Shown here one piece after another: positions 53,820 through 62,512 of a stretch of DNA of 64,000 bases (position 1 is the stretch's first letter; every line of letters begins with the position of its first letter). Below the pieces are notes generated by a model, which had not been told where the DNA came from, did not search any database, and worked only from the letters and a program-made list of their open reading frames with translations. The DNA is taken from contig CAWHVV010000010.1 of the NCBI GenBank assembly GCA_963832945.1, forward strand, positions 310,001 to 374,000. The letters are read 5' to 3'. This DNA comes from JAFEDN01 sp963832945 (GTDB taxonomy: Bacteria; Pseudomonadota; Gammaproteobacteria; Coxiellales; Coxiellaceae). The translations under genes and the position numbers were made by a program.

Positions 53820-53843
53820 AATAAGCATCCTTTATTTTTAAGT

Positions 53844-53914
53844 GGGGTCAAGTCTTGAATTGTGAATTAATTTAGCCTTCAATGAAATTAATTCACAATT
53901 CAAGACTTGACCCC
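53844..53914. repeat. 71-bp perfect inverted repeat with 30-bp arms
   Basis: GGGGTCAAGTCTTGAATTGT... (53844-53873) is mirrored exactly by ...CAAGACTTGACCCC (53885-53914) around an 11-nt loop. It lies between the SWIM gene 3' end and the YceI start. Exact 30-bp arms suggest a recent miniature transposable element or a repeat hairpin. It could also terminate the SWIM/SNF2 transcript. Confidence 0.75.
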
Positions 53915-53933
53915 ATCTTAACACAGCACACGA

Positions 53934-54701
53934 TCAAACCGCTATTTTTTTCTTCTTTAATTTTTTTACAGCCGCGTTTTGTTTTTTTTCCATTTCTAAA
54001 TTGATACCAAATAAAGCAGATAAATCGGTATCTTTGAGCGTCTGGGCTTTGGATGAAGAGGACGTCTTTGATAAGCGTCTCCCTGCTTTCACCAGCAAAT
54101 CACTCTGATCAACTTGCCGTAATAAAAATAATAATTCCGGCGTTTCATCCAAACGAGCGCCGACTCCATATAAAACCGCCGCTGCGTGTTTACACAGATC
54201 CGCATAATCCGGACAAGAACAGTTCAGCTTAATTTCTTTAGGATGTGGGAATAATCCTTTTTGAGGTTGTGTAATGACCGACATGACGGGTTTAGAAAAT
54301 TTACCCTGTAATAAGTCCACCATGGAATCAAATTCACCGGCGCATTGATTCACCAACGATTTCCAGCGAGCAGCAGGTAACTGACTCACGGTAATATTCA
54401 CTTTATAAATGTCAGAACCGCTGACTAACGCTTCAATTTTCCCAGCTTTTAAATGCAAATCAATGACAGAACCATTGCGTACATACGTTCGGCCTCTCGG
54501 CAGACGATTCTCAAAATCACTGTAAGATTCCAGATTATCGCACCAGGCTTTTCCCCAAAAGGTTTTAGCAATCACTCGGCCTTCAATATTGACCGGTTGA
54601 ATGTTCTGTCCTTTCTTTTTTAATTGCGCTACTTTACGCGCCGCAGCTTCCCGTCGTTTCGCTACCGGAACATAAGGTGCAAAACCGCCATACCATCCCA
54701 T
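53934..54701 (-). CDS. SWIM zinc-finger protein
   Basis: 255 residues. SWIM motif CSCPDYADLCKH (CxC...CxH) at about 168-180 binds zinc. The N-terminus (FAPYVPVAKRREAAARKVAQ) and Lys-rich end (KLKKKK) are basic. It lies 4 bp after the SNF2 helicase gene; this pair is common in bacteria and thought to act on DNA together, though its role is not established. Confidence 0.9.
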   Translation of the reverse strand: MGWYGGFAPYVPVAKRREAAARKVAQLKKKGQNIQPVNIEGRVIAKTFWGKAWCDNLESYSDFENRLPRGRTYVRNGSVIDLHLKAGKIEALVSGSDIYKVNITVSQLPAARWKSLVNQCAGEFDSMVDLLQGKFSKPVMSVITQPQKGLFPHPKEIKLNCSCPDYADLCKHAAAVLYGVGARLDETPELLFLLRQVDQSDLLVKAGRRLSKTSSSSKAQTLKDTDLSALFGINLEMEKKQNAAVKKLKKKKIAV

Positions 54702-54705
54702 TTAT

Positions 54706-57441
54706 TCATTCTCCTATTGCTTTATGAATATCCAAAGTGATCATATCTAATAATTCTGTATCGTTCAATTCAGTCAAATTCAATTCATTCTGAGCGGATA
54801 ATATATCTTCCGACAACGTCTTTTTTGAATTAATTAATGCATCAATTTTTTCTTCAACGGTGCCTAAGCAAATAAATTTATGCACCAGCACATTTTTTTT
54901 CTGGCCAATACGATAAGCACGATCTGTGGCTTGATTTTCCACAGCTGGGTTCCACCAACGATCAAAATGAATAACATGCGCCGCCGCTGTTAAATTCAAG
55001 CCCGTTCCGCCTGCCTTCAAAGATAATACAAAAAACGGCGGCCCTGCTTCCTGCTGGAAAACTTCGACTCCTTGCATACGCTGTTTAATCGAAGTTTGGC
55101 CGTGTAACATCAACCCGGGTTGTTGAAAGACAGTCGCAAGACAATCATGCAGTGCGGGAATAATTTCTTTAAACTGCGTAAACACCAGCACTTTTTCTTG
55201 CTTGGCCGCAATCACAGCCGCAAGTTCTTGTAGCCGCAAAAATTTACCGCTGTCTGCAACAGTATATTCTCCATGACCTAACCATTGGCTGGGATGATTA
55301 CAAATTTGTTTTAATCGCAATAAAGTCGACAAAACCAAACCGCGCCGTGCTATACCATCGATTTCCTTTTGATTAAGCTGTTCGGCTAGCGTTTTTACGG
55401 TTTGTTGATAAGCCACAATTTGCGATTTACTTAATGCACAATAGGCATCAACCTCTGTTTTATCCGGTAAATCGGCAATCACTTGTTTATCGCTTTTCAG
55501 ACGGCGCAAAATATACGGACTCACCAACCGACGCACCGTCGCATGAAAGTTTTTGTTTTTGGCGTAATCTGCAAATGCACGATTAGAGCCTAATAATCCA
55601 GGAGCGGCAAAATCAAAGAGCGACCATAAATCCATGATCCGGTTTTCGATCGGCGTACCTGTTAATATGAAACGCACCTCTGAAGATAAGGCTTTAATCG
55701 CTCGCGTTTGCTGTGCAGAAGGATTTTTAATACTTTGAGCTTCATCAAGAATTACCAAATCCCAACGGGTTTCAGCTAATTTTGGCATGCGGCTTAGCAT
55801 ACCGTAGGTAGTGATGATCAAATCAGTCCGACTGAAATCCAGTGGATGGTTTTTCTGTGCGGAAGAATGCGCAATCGAAATAGTTAAATTCGGGGTAAAA
55901 CGACAAATTTCTGTCTGCCAGTTGCTTAATAGAGACGTCGGCACAATCAGTAAATGTGGTTTTCTCACAGACAGAGTCCCAGGGCGATGATGTTTTGTCA
56001 GCAGCAAAAGTGCTAATACTTGCAGCGTTTTTCCTAATCCCATATCATCCGCCAAACAGCCGCCTAAACGAAGCTGATACAATCGCCACAACCAGGCCAC
56101 TCCTATTTGTTGATAAGGGCGTAATGTAGCTTTTAGAAAGGGCTGTAACTGTGTTTGCAAAATTTGAACCTGATCGGTCTGATTGGGTTGGCGTAAATGA
56201 TTTAATGCCTGGCGTAACCAATCTCCTTCTATAACGCGTGAATACTCTGTTAAAGTTTCTTCGGTCAGTTTCTCTTCCTGCGCTCCAGCGCCGGTCAGCC
56301 AGCGCAAACCTTCCGCCCAAGAAAGTCCATTTTGATGCGTTTGCCGTTCCAACGTTTTCCAGTGCGATAGCACATCGTTTAATTTCTCAGAATCAACGGC
56401 AACCCACTGCCCTTTGATTTGTACTAAACCGCTATGCGTTTTAAGTAATCGCTTCAATTCTGATGGCGTCAGTCTTTCTCCGTTGGGCAATGCCATATAG
56501 GCATCGAAATCCAGCAACGCATCGAAACCTAATTGATTAGGATTTTTTTCACCTATTTTAATGTTTACTTGCGGACGCGGAGGTTTTTTGACGTTCCACC
56601 AATTAGGAATACGCACCACGATACCCGCCGTTTCCATTTGTGGAACAGCCTGTAAAAATTGATAGGCTTCCCCGCTCGCCCACGCCAGTGGTTGAAATAT
56701 TGCTTGGGAATCCACTAATTTCTTTAAAAAAACGCAACCCTCAGCGGCTTTCTGGATAGGTAATAATAACGCCAGCAATTGTGCCCGACCGGATTCGCCG
56801 GCATATTCTTGTAGCGCACGTCCTAATGGCCAATGTTGCACCGCGGCTGTTTTGGAAAGACGCGCTGCATAAGTCGCTAAAAATGCAAACGGATGCTCAC
56901 TGTCCGTTTTATTTTCAGCTAAATGAAAACAGACTCTCCCCACTTTATTCCAGGACAAATGATGCGCTCCTAAATAAGCCGATAAGCGAGGAGGGTTAAA
57001 ATGATCGACTTCCTGAATCAATTGCTTTAATAATGACTGCCACCATGCGCACAGCCGCTCTAAATTCAAATATTCCACACCCGGCATCACCGGTGCTTGA
57101 TCCAACAAGATTTGTAATTCCGCGACAGGTGGCGGCAGATTTTTCCAAAGTTCATTGTTTTCTTCACCGGTACGCGCGAATTGGCAAACCGTGTTGAGCA
57201 AACACTGAGAAAATTCCCACCAGAATGCCACACTGGGAGGCAGCGGGCTATCCAGGGGTGTCAATCCCAGATGCAATACTCCTTGCAGACAATCCCCTGC
57301 AAATAAGATTCGAATTTTTTCGGCAAGGATTGGTGAAACGGCATTGGCCGGCTCAGTCTCAGGATGTTCTTCCAGGTGCAAATGTCCATTGGGCGATACC
57401 ACTAACCCAACCCATTGTCCAACCTCAGTTTTTTGGCTCAT
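54706..57441 (-). CDS. SNF2-family helicase/ATPase
   Basis: 911 residues from ATG 57441. The N-terminal half is the bacterial SNF2-associated region. Motor motifs: LADDMGLGKTLQVLALLLL (Walker A), LIVPTSLLSNWQ, VILDEAQSIKNPSAQ (Walker B), FILTGTPIENR, VLVFTQFKEI, LSLKAGGTGLNLTAA and DRAYRIGQKKNVLVHKF. A DNA translocase rather than a strand-separating helicase. Works with the SWIM protein. No nuclease or other defence genes are nearby, so a DISARM-type system is not supported. Confidence 0.93.
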   Translation of the reverse strand: MSQKTEVGQWVGLVVSPNGHLHLEEHPETEPANAVSPILAEKIRILFAGDCLQGVLHLGLTPLDSPLPPSVAFWWEFSQCLLNTVCQFARTGEENNELWKNLPPPVAELQILLDQAPVMPGVEYLNLERLCAWWQSLLKQLIQEVDHFNPPRLSAYLGAHHLSWNKVGRVCFHLAENKTDSEHPFAFLATYAARLSKTAAVQHWPLGRALQEYAGESGRAQLLALLLPIQKAAEGCVFLKKLVDSQAIFQPLAWASGEAYQFLQAVPQMETAGIVVRIPNWWNVKKPPRPQVNIKIGEKNPNQLGFDALLDFDAYMALPNGERLTPSELKRLLKTHSGLVQIKGQWVAVDSEKLNDVLSHWKTLERQTHQNGLSWAEGLRWLTGAGAQEEKLTEETLTEYSRVIEGDWLRQALNHLRQPNQTDQVQILQTQLQPFLKATLRPYQQIGVAWLWRLYQLRLGGCLADDMGLGKTLQVLALLLLTKHHRPGTLSVRKPHLLIVPTSLLSNWQTEICRFTPNLTISIAHSSAQKNHPLDFSRTDLIITTYGMLSRMPKLAETRWDLVILDEAQSIKNPSAQQTRAIKALSSEVRFILTGTPIENRIMDLWSLFDFAAPGLLGSNRAFADYAKNKNFHATVRRLVSPYILRRLKSDKQVIADLPDKTEVDAYCALSKSQIVAYQQTVKTLAEQLNQKEIDGIARRGLVLSTLLRLKQICNHPSQWLGHGEYTVADSGKFLRLQELAAVIAAKQEKVLVFTQFKEIIPALHDCLATVFQQPGLMLHGQTSIKQRMQGVEVFQQEAGPPFFVLSLKAGGTGLNLTAAAHVIHFDRWWNPAVENQATDRAYRIGQKKNVLVHKFICLGTVEEKIDALINSKKTLSEDILSAQNELNLTELNDTELLDMITLDIHKAIGE

Positions 57442-57536
57442 TATCTTGTCCAATTATTTTGAATAGCATACTGCATATAATCCTAAATTAATCAGTTCGA
57501 AGCAACCGGCTAAGGTAATTCGGCTTAACTTGTTAA

Positions 57537-57562
57537 TTTTACGATAATGCTATATCGTAAAA
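57537..57562. promoter_or_regulatory. Candidate operator upstream of the DUF5996 gene
   Basis: TTTTACGATA and TATCGTAAAA form a perfect 10-bp inverted repeat with a 6-bp spacer, 34 bp before the start codon. Symmetry and position fit a dimeric repressor site. No cognate regulator gene is adjacent. Confidence 0.5.
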
Positions 57563-57595
57563 TAGCTTGAGTTCTTATTTTCGGAGGATTTGTTA

Positions 57596-58510
57596 ATGGT
57601 TAAGGAAAATCAAAATTCGAATTGGCCGATACTTAATTATCCGGAGATGCAATCAACGTTGCATCTTATACATATGGCCAGTCAGGTAATTGGCAAATTA
57701 AAATTATCTCAACCTTTTGAACCTCATTGGGCAGGGGTTGCCTTGTGGTTGACCAGCACTGGCCTGACGAGTGGTCTCATTCATTATAAAAAGAACTTTA
57801 GTATCGATTTAAATTTCCTGGAACATCAGATACAAATTTTATCCAGCTCCGGTGCAAAAGAAGTGATTCCGGTGGCAACCTCTTCAGTTGCCGCACTCAC
57901 TGAAAATATATTTCAAGCGCTTAAGCAGATGAACATTGCTTTAAAGATAAATACCATTCCTGCTGAAGTACCTAATCCAATCCCTTTTGAAAAAGATGTG
58001 GAAAAACGTATTTATCAACCCAAGTTAGCAGAGGCCTGGTGGCAGGCCTTAAGTCAGATCCATCGTGTTTTACAACGTTATCATGCTTTATTCAGAGGGA
58101 TTTCACCGCCTGTAGGCTTAATGTGGGGAACATTAGATTTACGCGACGTTCGATATAAAGGTATTCGTGTGCCCATCACTGCCGATAACTCGGATTTTAT
58201 TCGGAAAAACGCCATGGATGATGCCCAAATTGAAGTCGGTTGGTGGTGTGGTAATTCGCTTTACCCAAAACCAGCTTTTTTTTCATTCACTTATCCTCAA
58301 CCATTACAAATTGAAAGCGCCAAAATAAAACCAGCGTCAGCTCGCTGGGAATCTTCCTTAGGTGAATTTTTGCTGGATTATGAGCAAATACAAAAATCCA
58401 ACGACCCTGATGGAGATTTATTGGCTTTTTTTAATTCCACCTACATTGCTGGGGCTGAACGAGCCGGCTGGGATCCGGCGCTTAATACCTCAGGGTTCCC
58501 TGAACGGTGA
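57596..58510 (+). CDS. DUF5996 family protein
   Basis: 304 residues from ATG 57596 with GGAGG upstream. Matches the DUF5996 pattern: WPILNYPEMQSTLHLIHMAS, GVALWLTSTGLTSGLI and later VGWWCGNSLYPKPAFFSF with YPQP. No signal peptide or catalytic motif is evident, and the function of the family is unknown to me. A perfect palindrome precedes it. Confidence 0.82.
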   Translation: MVKENQNSNWPILNYPEMQSTLHLIHMASQVIGKLKLSQPFEPHWAGVALWLTSTGLTSGLIHYKKNFSIDLNFLEHQIQILSSSGAKEVIPVATSSVAALTENIFQALKQMNIALKINTIPAEVPNPIPFEKDVEKRIYQPKLAEAWWQALSQIHRVLQRYHALFRGISPPVGLMWGTLDLRDVRYKGIRVPITADNSDFIRKNAMDDAQIEVGWWCGNSLYPKPAFFSFTYPQPLQIESAKIKPASARWESSLGEFLLDYEQIQKSNDPDGDLLAFFNSTYIAGAERAGWDPALNTSGFPER

Positions 58511-58559
58511 ATATTTAACTTGTTTCACAACGGTGCTCTATAATCAAAACGATTTTATT

Positions 58560-59063
58560 ATGAAAATTTACATATTATTTGGTAAAATAGGCTCTGGAAA
58601 AAGTTTTGTCGGTAATCACTTGCAAAATAACTATGGATTTCATCATTTTGATGGCGACTGGATCCTCACTGATAAAATGAAGGAATTCGTCAAGCATGGA
58701 AAAAAATTTACTCAAGAAATGGTAGATGAATACACTGAAAATCTAAAAGAAAAAATAAAATTTTTCTATGATCATTCCGCTATTCCGATTGTGATATCCC
58801 AAGGTTTGTATAGAAACAAAAATCGATTAGAGATTTTGCAAAGGTTTCCAAATATTCAATATATTTTTATTAATGCTGACGACAAATTATGTTACGATCG
58901 AGTTGAAACACGAAAGAATTGGATTACAGTGAGCTACGCAATAGAAATTAGTCAATTATTTGAATCTCCTCATGGGTTTAATTATGCGACTATCATTAAT
59001 AACCGAAAAGATATTCTATCTCTTGAAGTTCAAATCGAAAAACAACTGGGTATCAAAAAATAA
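58560..59063 (+). CDS. P-loop kinase-like protein
   Basis: 167 residues from ATG 58560. Walker A GKIGSGKSFVG near the start; FHHFDGDWILTDKMK follows, as in nucleotide or shikimate-type kinases; a later Asp/Arg-rich segment (DDKLCYDRVETRKNW) could be the lid. Likely a small-molecule phosphotransferase of unknown substrate. AT-rich relative to its neighbours. Confidence 0.75.
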   Translation: MKIYILFGKIGSGKSFVGNHLQNNYGFHHFDGDWILTDKMKEFVKHGKKFTQEMVDEYTENLKEKIKFFYDHSAIPIVISQGLYRNKNRLEILQRFPNIQYIFINADDKLCYDRVETRKNWITVSYAIEISQLFESPHGFNYATIINNRKDILSLEVQIEKQLGIKK

Positions 59064-59156
59064 ATGTAACTACTCGTACCCAATTTTGCAATGGAAAAAA
59101 GGCTCGTACTAACAATATTTTTAATATCAATAGCTTAAGTGAATTTCACCATCCAC

Positions 59157-59516
59157 TTAATGTTCGAGCTTCACCGCCGTTCTGTCCATTACTTTTTTCC
59201 CCCACAGCCTCAACGCCAGGAGGATTGGCTTTAGGCTTTGGCCGAATTCTGTTAAAGAATATTCTACTTTGGGCGGGATTTCCGGATAGATTTTTCGATG
59301 GACCACCCCGTCGCTTTCTAATTCACGCAATTGTAAGGTCAGCATACGCTGCGTGACGCTGGGAATTAATCTGCGTATCTCGTTGAAACGTAATGATTTT
59401 TCAAGCAAATGGAACAGAATTACTCCTTTCCATTTGTTGCCGATGACGTCTAAAGCGGCCTCAATCGCACAGCCGTAATGACAGTGATTGGTACGTCTGG
59501 ATATGTTTTTAGTCAT
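59157..59516 (-). CDS. HxlR-family transcriptional regulator
   Basis: 119 residues. Typical HxlR core: CAIEAALDVIGNKWKGVILF, FNEIRRLIPSVTQRMLTLQL and YSLTEFGQSLKPIL. A lone Cys near the start (HYGCAIE) is conserved and in some members senses redox or electrophiles. The palindrome just upstream is a likely own operator. Confidence 0.92.
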   Translation of the reverse strand: MTKNISRRTNHCHYGCAIEAALDVIGNKWKGVILFHLLEKSLRFNEIRRLIPSVTQRMLTLQLRELESDGVVHRKIYPEIPPKVEYSLTEFGQSLKPILLALRLWGKKVMDRTAVKLEH

Positions 59517-59528
59517 TTTTCCTCTCCG

Positions 59529-59544
59529 GTATCAATTTTGATAC
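59529..59544. promoter_or_regulatory. Candidate HxlR operator
   Basis: GTATCAA-TT-TTGATAC, 12 bp upstream of the HxlR start and 84 bp before the divergent gene at 59628. HxlR proteins often bind GTA...TAC palindromes of this size, so autoregulation, and possibly control of the divergent gene, is plausible. Confidence 0.6.
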
Positions 59545-59627
59545 TATAACACATTTCTGTGCGTATTTACAATACATAATAATACTATAAAATATCAGTC
59601 AATACATTTAATTTTGAGAGAAAATTT

Positions 59628-60473
59628 ATGAAAAAAAGTCTGGTTTTATATTATTACCCTCCTCAATTCAAACGAAAAAAAACGTTCCCTTTTATTGGAA
59701 CCGGCTTTGTGGCAGGGCATATTGCAATCGCGATGGAATCTGCAGTTTCGAAAAAAACTGAAACTGTTTTTGTAATAGATAAGGGTGGTTACCAAAATGC
59801 ATCAGTTAACGAAGTAAAATTTGGAAAGCCCGTGAAAGTTTATCTTTCTCCAACCCGTAAAATGACTTCATGTACAGATGAAACTTCAAAGAAAACAAAA
59901 GAGCAATTAACTGAGCTTAAGAATAGAGAGTTTTCACCTTTGAGGTTTAATTGTGTCTATTCAGCCTCCCTTTACTTACATGCCATAGGCTATGATTTTG
60001 CTCCTACAAGGTATATTACCCCTGACATGTTGACTCGAATTGTAAAAGAAAAATATAGTTTCATCCATAAATTAAGAGAAATATTGCTATTAGCCAACAA
60101 AAAAGGTGAAGAAGATAACCGGTGGCAAAATATTAAAAAAACATTGCTCAAGATAATCAACATCGAGGACATAAACCAAAAAGGATTTTTACAGTGGCAA
60201 GCAAATATCGATTGGGGAAAAATTATCAATACCATCGAAAAGCTTAGAGATCACTGTGAAGATCATCGCAATTTCAAACTAATGAGAGAATATGGTTCCT
60301 GCTTTTTTAAGCCTGCCATGCCGGCAAGTTGGAGTAAACTGAATGAATTATTGCAACTGGCTGAAATGCACAATGACTTTAATAAAGCATCAGAAAAGCG
60401 GCATGAAAAACCGGCAGCTGAAACCAGAAATTCTACTTCGGGAAGCTTTTCACATTCGAGGCGAGAATTTTGA
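59628..60473 (+). CDS. Unknown protein, possible permuted papain-fold (NlpC/P60-like) hydrolase
   Basis: 281 residues, no signal peptide. The N-terminal half has GTGFVAGHIAIAMES, then about 95 residues later LRFNCVYSASLYLHAIGYD. A GHxAI segment followed by an N-C-x-x-x-A helix is the layout of circularly permuted NlpC/P60 (YiiX/YaeF-like) proteins, with His and Cys as catalytic pair. The C-terminal 140 residues are helical, Lys-rich, with a Ser/Thr-rich end. The family assignment is inference from these two motifs. Could be a secreted effector. Confidence 0.6.
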   Translation: MKKSLVLYYYPPQFKRKKTFPFIGTGFVAGHIAIAMESAVSKKTETVFVIDKGGYQNASVNEVKFGKPVKVYLSPTRKMTSCTDETSKKTKEQLTELKNREFSPLRFNCVYSASLYLHAIGYDFAPTRYITPDMLTRIVKEKYSFIHKLREILLLANKKGEEDNRWQNIKKTLLKIINIEDINQKGFLQWQANIDWGKIINTIEKLRDHCEDHRNFKLMREYGSCFFKPAMPASWSKLNELLQLAEMHNDFNKASEKRHEKPAAETRNSTSGSFSHSRREF

Positions 60474-60524
60474 TAAATTTTCGGGGGCACGTTTAGACAA
60501 TTAATTTATTTTTTACTTGCAAAT

Positions 60525-60543
60525 AATAATGATTCTCATTATC
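60525..60543. promoter_or_regulatory. Fur box of the iron-uptake operon
   Basis: AATAATGATTCTCATTATC matches the 19-bp Fur consensus (GATAATGATAATCATTATC) at 16 positions by my count. It overlaps a plausible promoter (TTGCAA 60517-60522, 17 bp, TATCAT 60540-60545). Iron-dependent repression of the following genes is expected. Confidence 0.85.
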
Positions 60544-60575
60544 ATTTCAGATATAACTCTGAAGAGAAAAATAAA

Positions 60576-61265
60576 ATGAGTAATATAAACAAATTGCTAT
60601 TGGCCCTGTTCACAGCTTCGGTAGCAGCCACGGCGGTTGCTGCCGAAGTGCCTTTATGCGACCTACCGCAAACCAATTCGAACGTCGAAAATCCTGACCC
60701 CGCTTGCGGGAAAATTTTAATAAATGCGAAAAAAGTGGCGGAATCAACTCAATCAAACCTCTCATTTATTAATACAACGTCTATTCCACCGCAATTAAAT
60801 GTCGGTTCCGTCTATTTACAGCCGATCACTATGACGCCAACAGGAATGATGCTGCCCCGCAATCAATCTGACATCCATTTAGAAATTGACATTCATGCGA
60901 AGGCCAATTTGAAAGCACGAGGATTCGCACCTGGAGACTGGCTGCCTAACGTTAATGTCAATTATACCATTCAGAAGATTGGGGAGACTAAACCACTGGC
61001 CTGCGGTGGAATGAAGACATCGCCGGATAAAAACACGTGCAGGTTAATGCCAATGGTTGCATCGGATGGCGCACATTATGGCGATAATGTAAAACTGAAT
61101 GGACCCGGTTTTTACATTGTGACGTTTGATGCAAAGACCGATCCCAATTTTGGCTGGCACACGGATAGCGACAGTAAAGTATTAGGCACTGAATTTGTCA
61201 ATTGGCACTTTAAACAAAGTTATCTATTCAAGTGGACTGGCATTGGAAAATTAGGCGGTTATTAA
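60576..61265 (+). CDS. Periplasmic iron-uptake protein, P19/Tp34 (FetP) family
   Basis: 229 residues. Signal peptide LLLALFTASVAATAVAAEVP. Core: VGSVYLQPITMTPTGMMLPR and DIHLEIDIHA, with the metal-binding Met/His/Glu positions, and FGWHTDSDSKVLG near the end. The family binds Cu and Fe and assists FTR1-type ferrous/ferric uptake. It overlaps the permease start by 1 bp (TAATG). Controlled by the Fur box upstream. Confidence 0.92.
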   Translation: MSNINKLLLALFTASVAATAVAAEVPLCDLPQTNSNVENPDPACGKILINAKKVAESTQSNLSFINTTSIPPQLNVGSVYLQPITMTPTGMMLPRNQSDIHLEIDIHAKANLKARGFAPGDWLPNVNVNYTIQKIGETKPLACGGMKTSPDKNTCRLMPMVASDGAHYGDNVKLNGPGFYIVTFDAKTDPNFGWHTDSDSKVLGTEFVNWHFKQSYLFKWTGIGKLGGY

Positions 61266-62512
61266 TGCGGCGATCGAGTCTACGCAGTTTTATATTTATC
61301 GCATTATTATTTTGGATAGGCGCTGTGTTTGCGAAAAACGGTGAACCCATCACTGTCAATGCCTTCATAAATACAACGGCCATTGAATTTTCCCCAAATA
61401 TTATTCCAGAAAATACTCCTTTTATTATTCATGTCATCAATAGAGCGGGGACGCCCGTTGAACTTGAAAATTCGGATACCTCTGTTGAAGTGTACGCGAA
61501 TATGGATAAAACATATAAAGTGGGGTTGCCGGCAGGCCACTATGTCTTTTTCAATGACTTTAATGCGCATACAAAGGCGGCTAATCTGATTGTTGAAAAA
61601 GAATCTGCTATATTGAAAAGCACAAACACACCTTTAACCACCCAAGCCGCTCTCACACAATCTAATCAAACTCTTTCCAATTTAAATGTTTCTGAGATTT
61701 TATTTATTGTTTGGCGAGAAAGCGTTGAAGCGTTACTGGTGGTTGGCGTGGTTTATAGTTGGCTAAACCAGTTAAAAACAGGACGGCGTTCCGGACTTTT
61801 CTTTATGTGGATGGGTGTCGTCACCGGATTGCTTTGTGCTATTTTACTCAGTTTTTTACTGATGACGGTTAACCATATTCTGTCCCCTGTTTCCTCAAAC
61901 CTTTTCCAGGCAGGCATGACGTTACTGGCGGCCAGCATGATCGTGTATATGGTGAAATGGATGCGAGGAAACAGCAGATCTCTTAAAAAAAACATGCACA
62001 ATTCCCTTGAGAAAAACAACTCAACTCACTGGCGAAATATTTCGATTTTAACAGTCGTTACTGTTGCGGTAACCAGAGAGGCGAGCGAAGCATGCATTTT
62101 TATTTATGGATTAGGAGCCAACAGTAATTTTTCAGCCAATACGATGAGTATTTTAGGATTAGGGGTACTGCTTGCCATCGGAACTATTTTTCTCTTGCAA
62201 TTAGGTAATAAAATATTTTCCTGGCGATTTTTTTTCAAAATTACTGAAATCTTACTATTATTGTTAGGCGGAGGATTATTACTGAGTTGTATCGATCGAT
62301 TAATTTTATCGGGATTTCTAACGCCGTTATACAGCAAAGTATGGAACACTTCTTTTTTAATCAGTGAAGGCGGTTTTTTTGCACCGATGTTATCGAGTTT
62401 CGCGGGTTATCGCGCAACGCCGTCTTTAATGAATATTATCATCTATGGCGCCTATTGGATTGTCATTTATTTTTTACTCAAAACAAAAAAAGCTAAAAGC
62501 CATGCGCTATAA
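61265..62512 (+). CDS. FTR1-family iron permease with N-terminal cupredoxin-like domain
   Basis: 415 residues from ATG 61265. Signal peptide (FIFIALLFWIGAVFAKNG), then a cupredoxin-like domain (about 25-115), then the FTR1 core of seven membrane segments. The two Arg-Glu-x-x-Glu iron-binding motifs are WRESVEALLVVG and VTREASEACIFIYG. The Fe-uptake permease works with the P19 protein. It overlaps the next gene by 11 bp. Confidence 0.92.
   Translation: MRRSSLRSFIFIALLFWIGAVFAKNGEPITVNAFINTTAIEFSPNIIPENTPFIIHVINRAGTPVELENSDTSVEVYANMDKTYKVGLPAGHYVFFNDFNAHTKAANLIVEKESAILKSTNTPLTTQAALTQSNQTLSNLNVSEILFIVWRESVEALLVVGVVYSWLNQLKTGRRSGLFFMWMGVVTGLLCAILLSFLLMTVNHILSPVSSNLFQAGMTLLAASMIVYMVKWMRGNSRSLKKNMHNSLEKNNSTHWRNISILTVVTVAVTREASEACIFIYGLGANSNFSANTMSILGLGVLLAIGTIFLLQLGNKIFSWRFFFKITEILLLLLGGGLLLSCIDRLILSGFLTPLYSKVWNTSFLISEGGFFAPMLSSFAGYRATPSLMNIIIYGAYWIVIYFLLKTKKAKSHAL

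Noticed and set aside
54706..57441. SNF2/SWIM pair as part of a phage defence system
   Set aside because: No methylase, nuclease, PLD or other defence partner is near; the pair alone is common in non-defence contexts.
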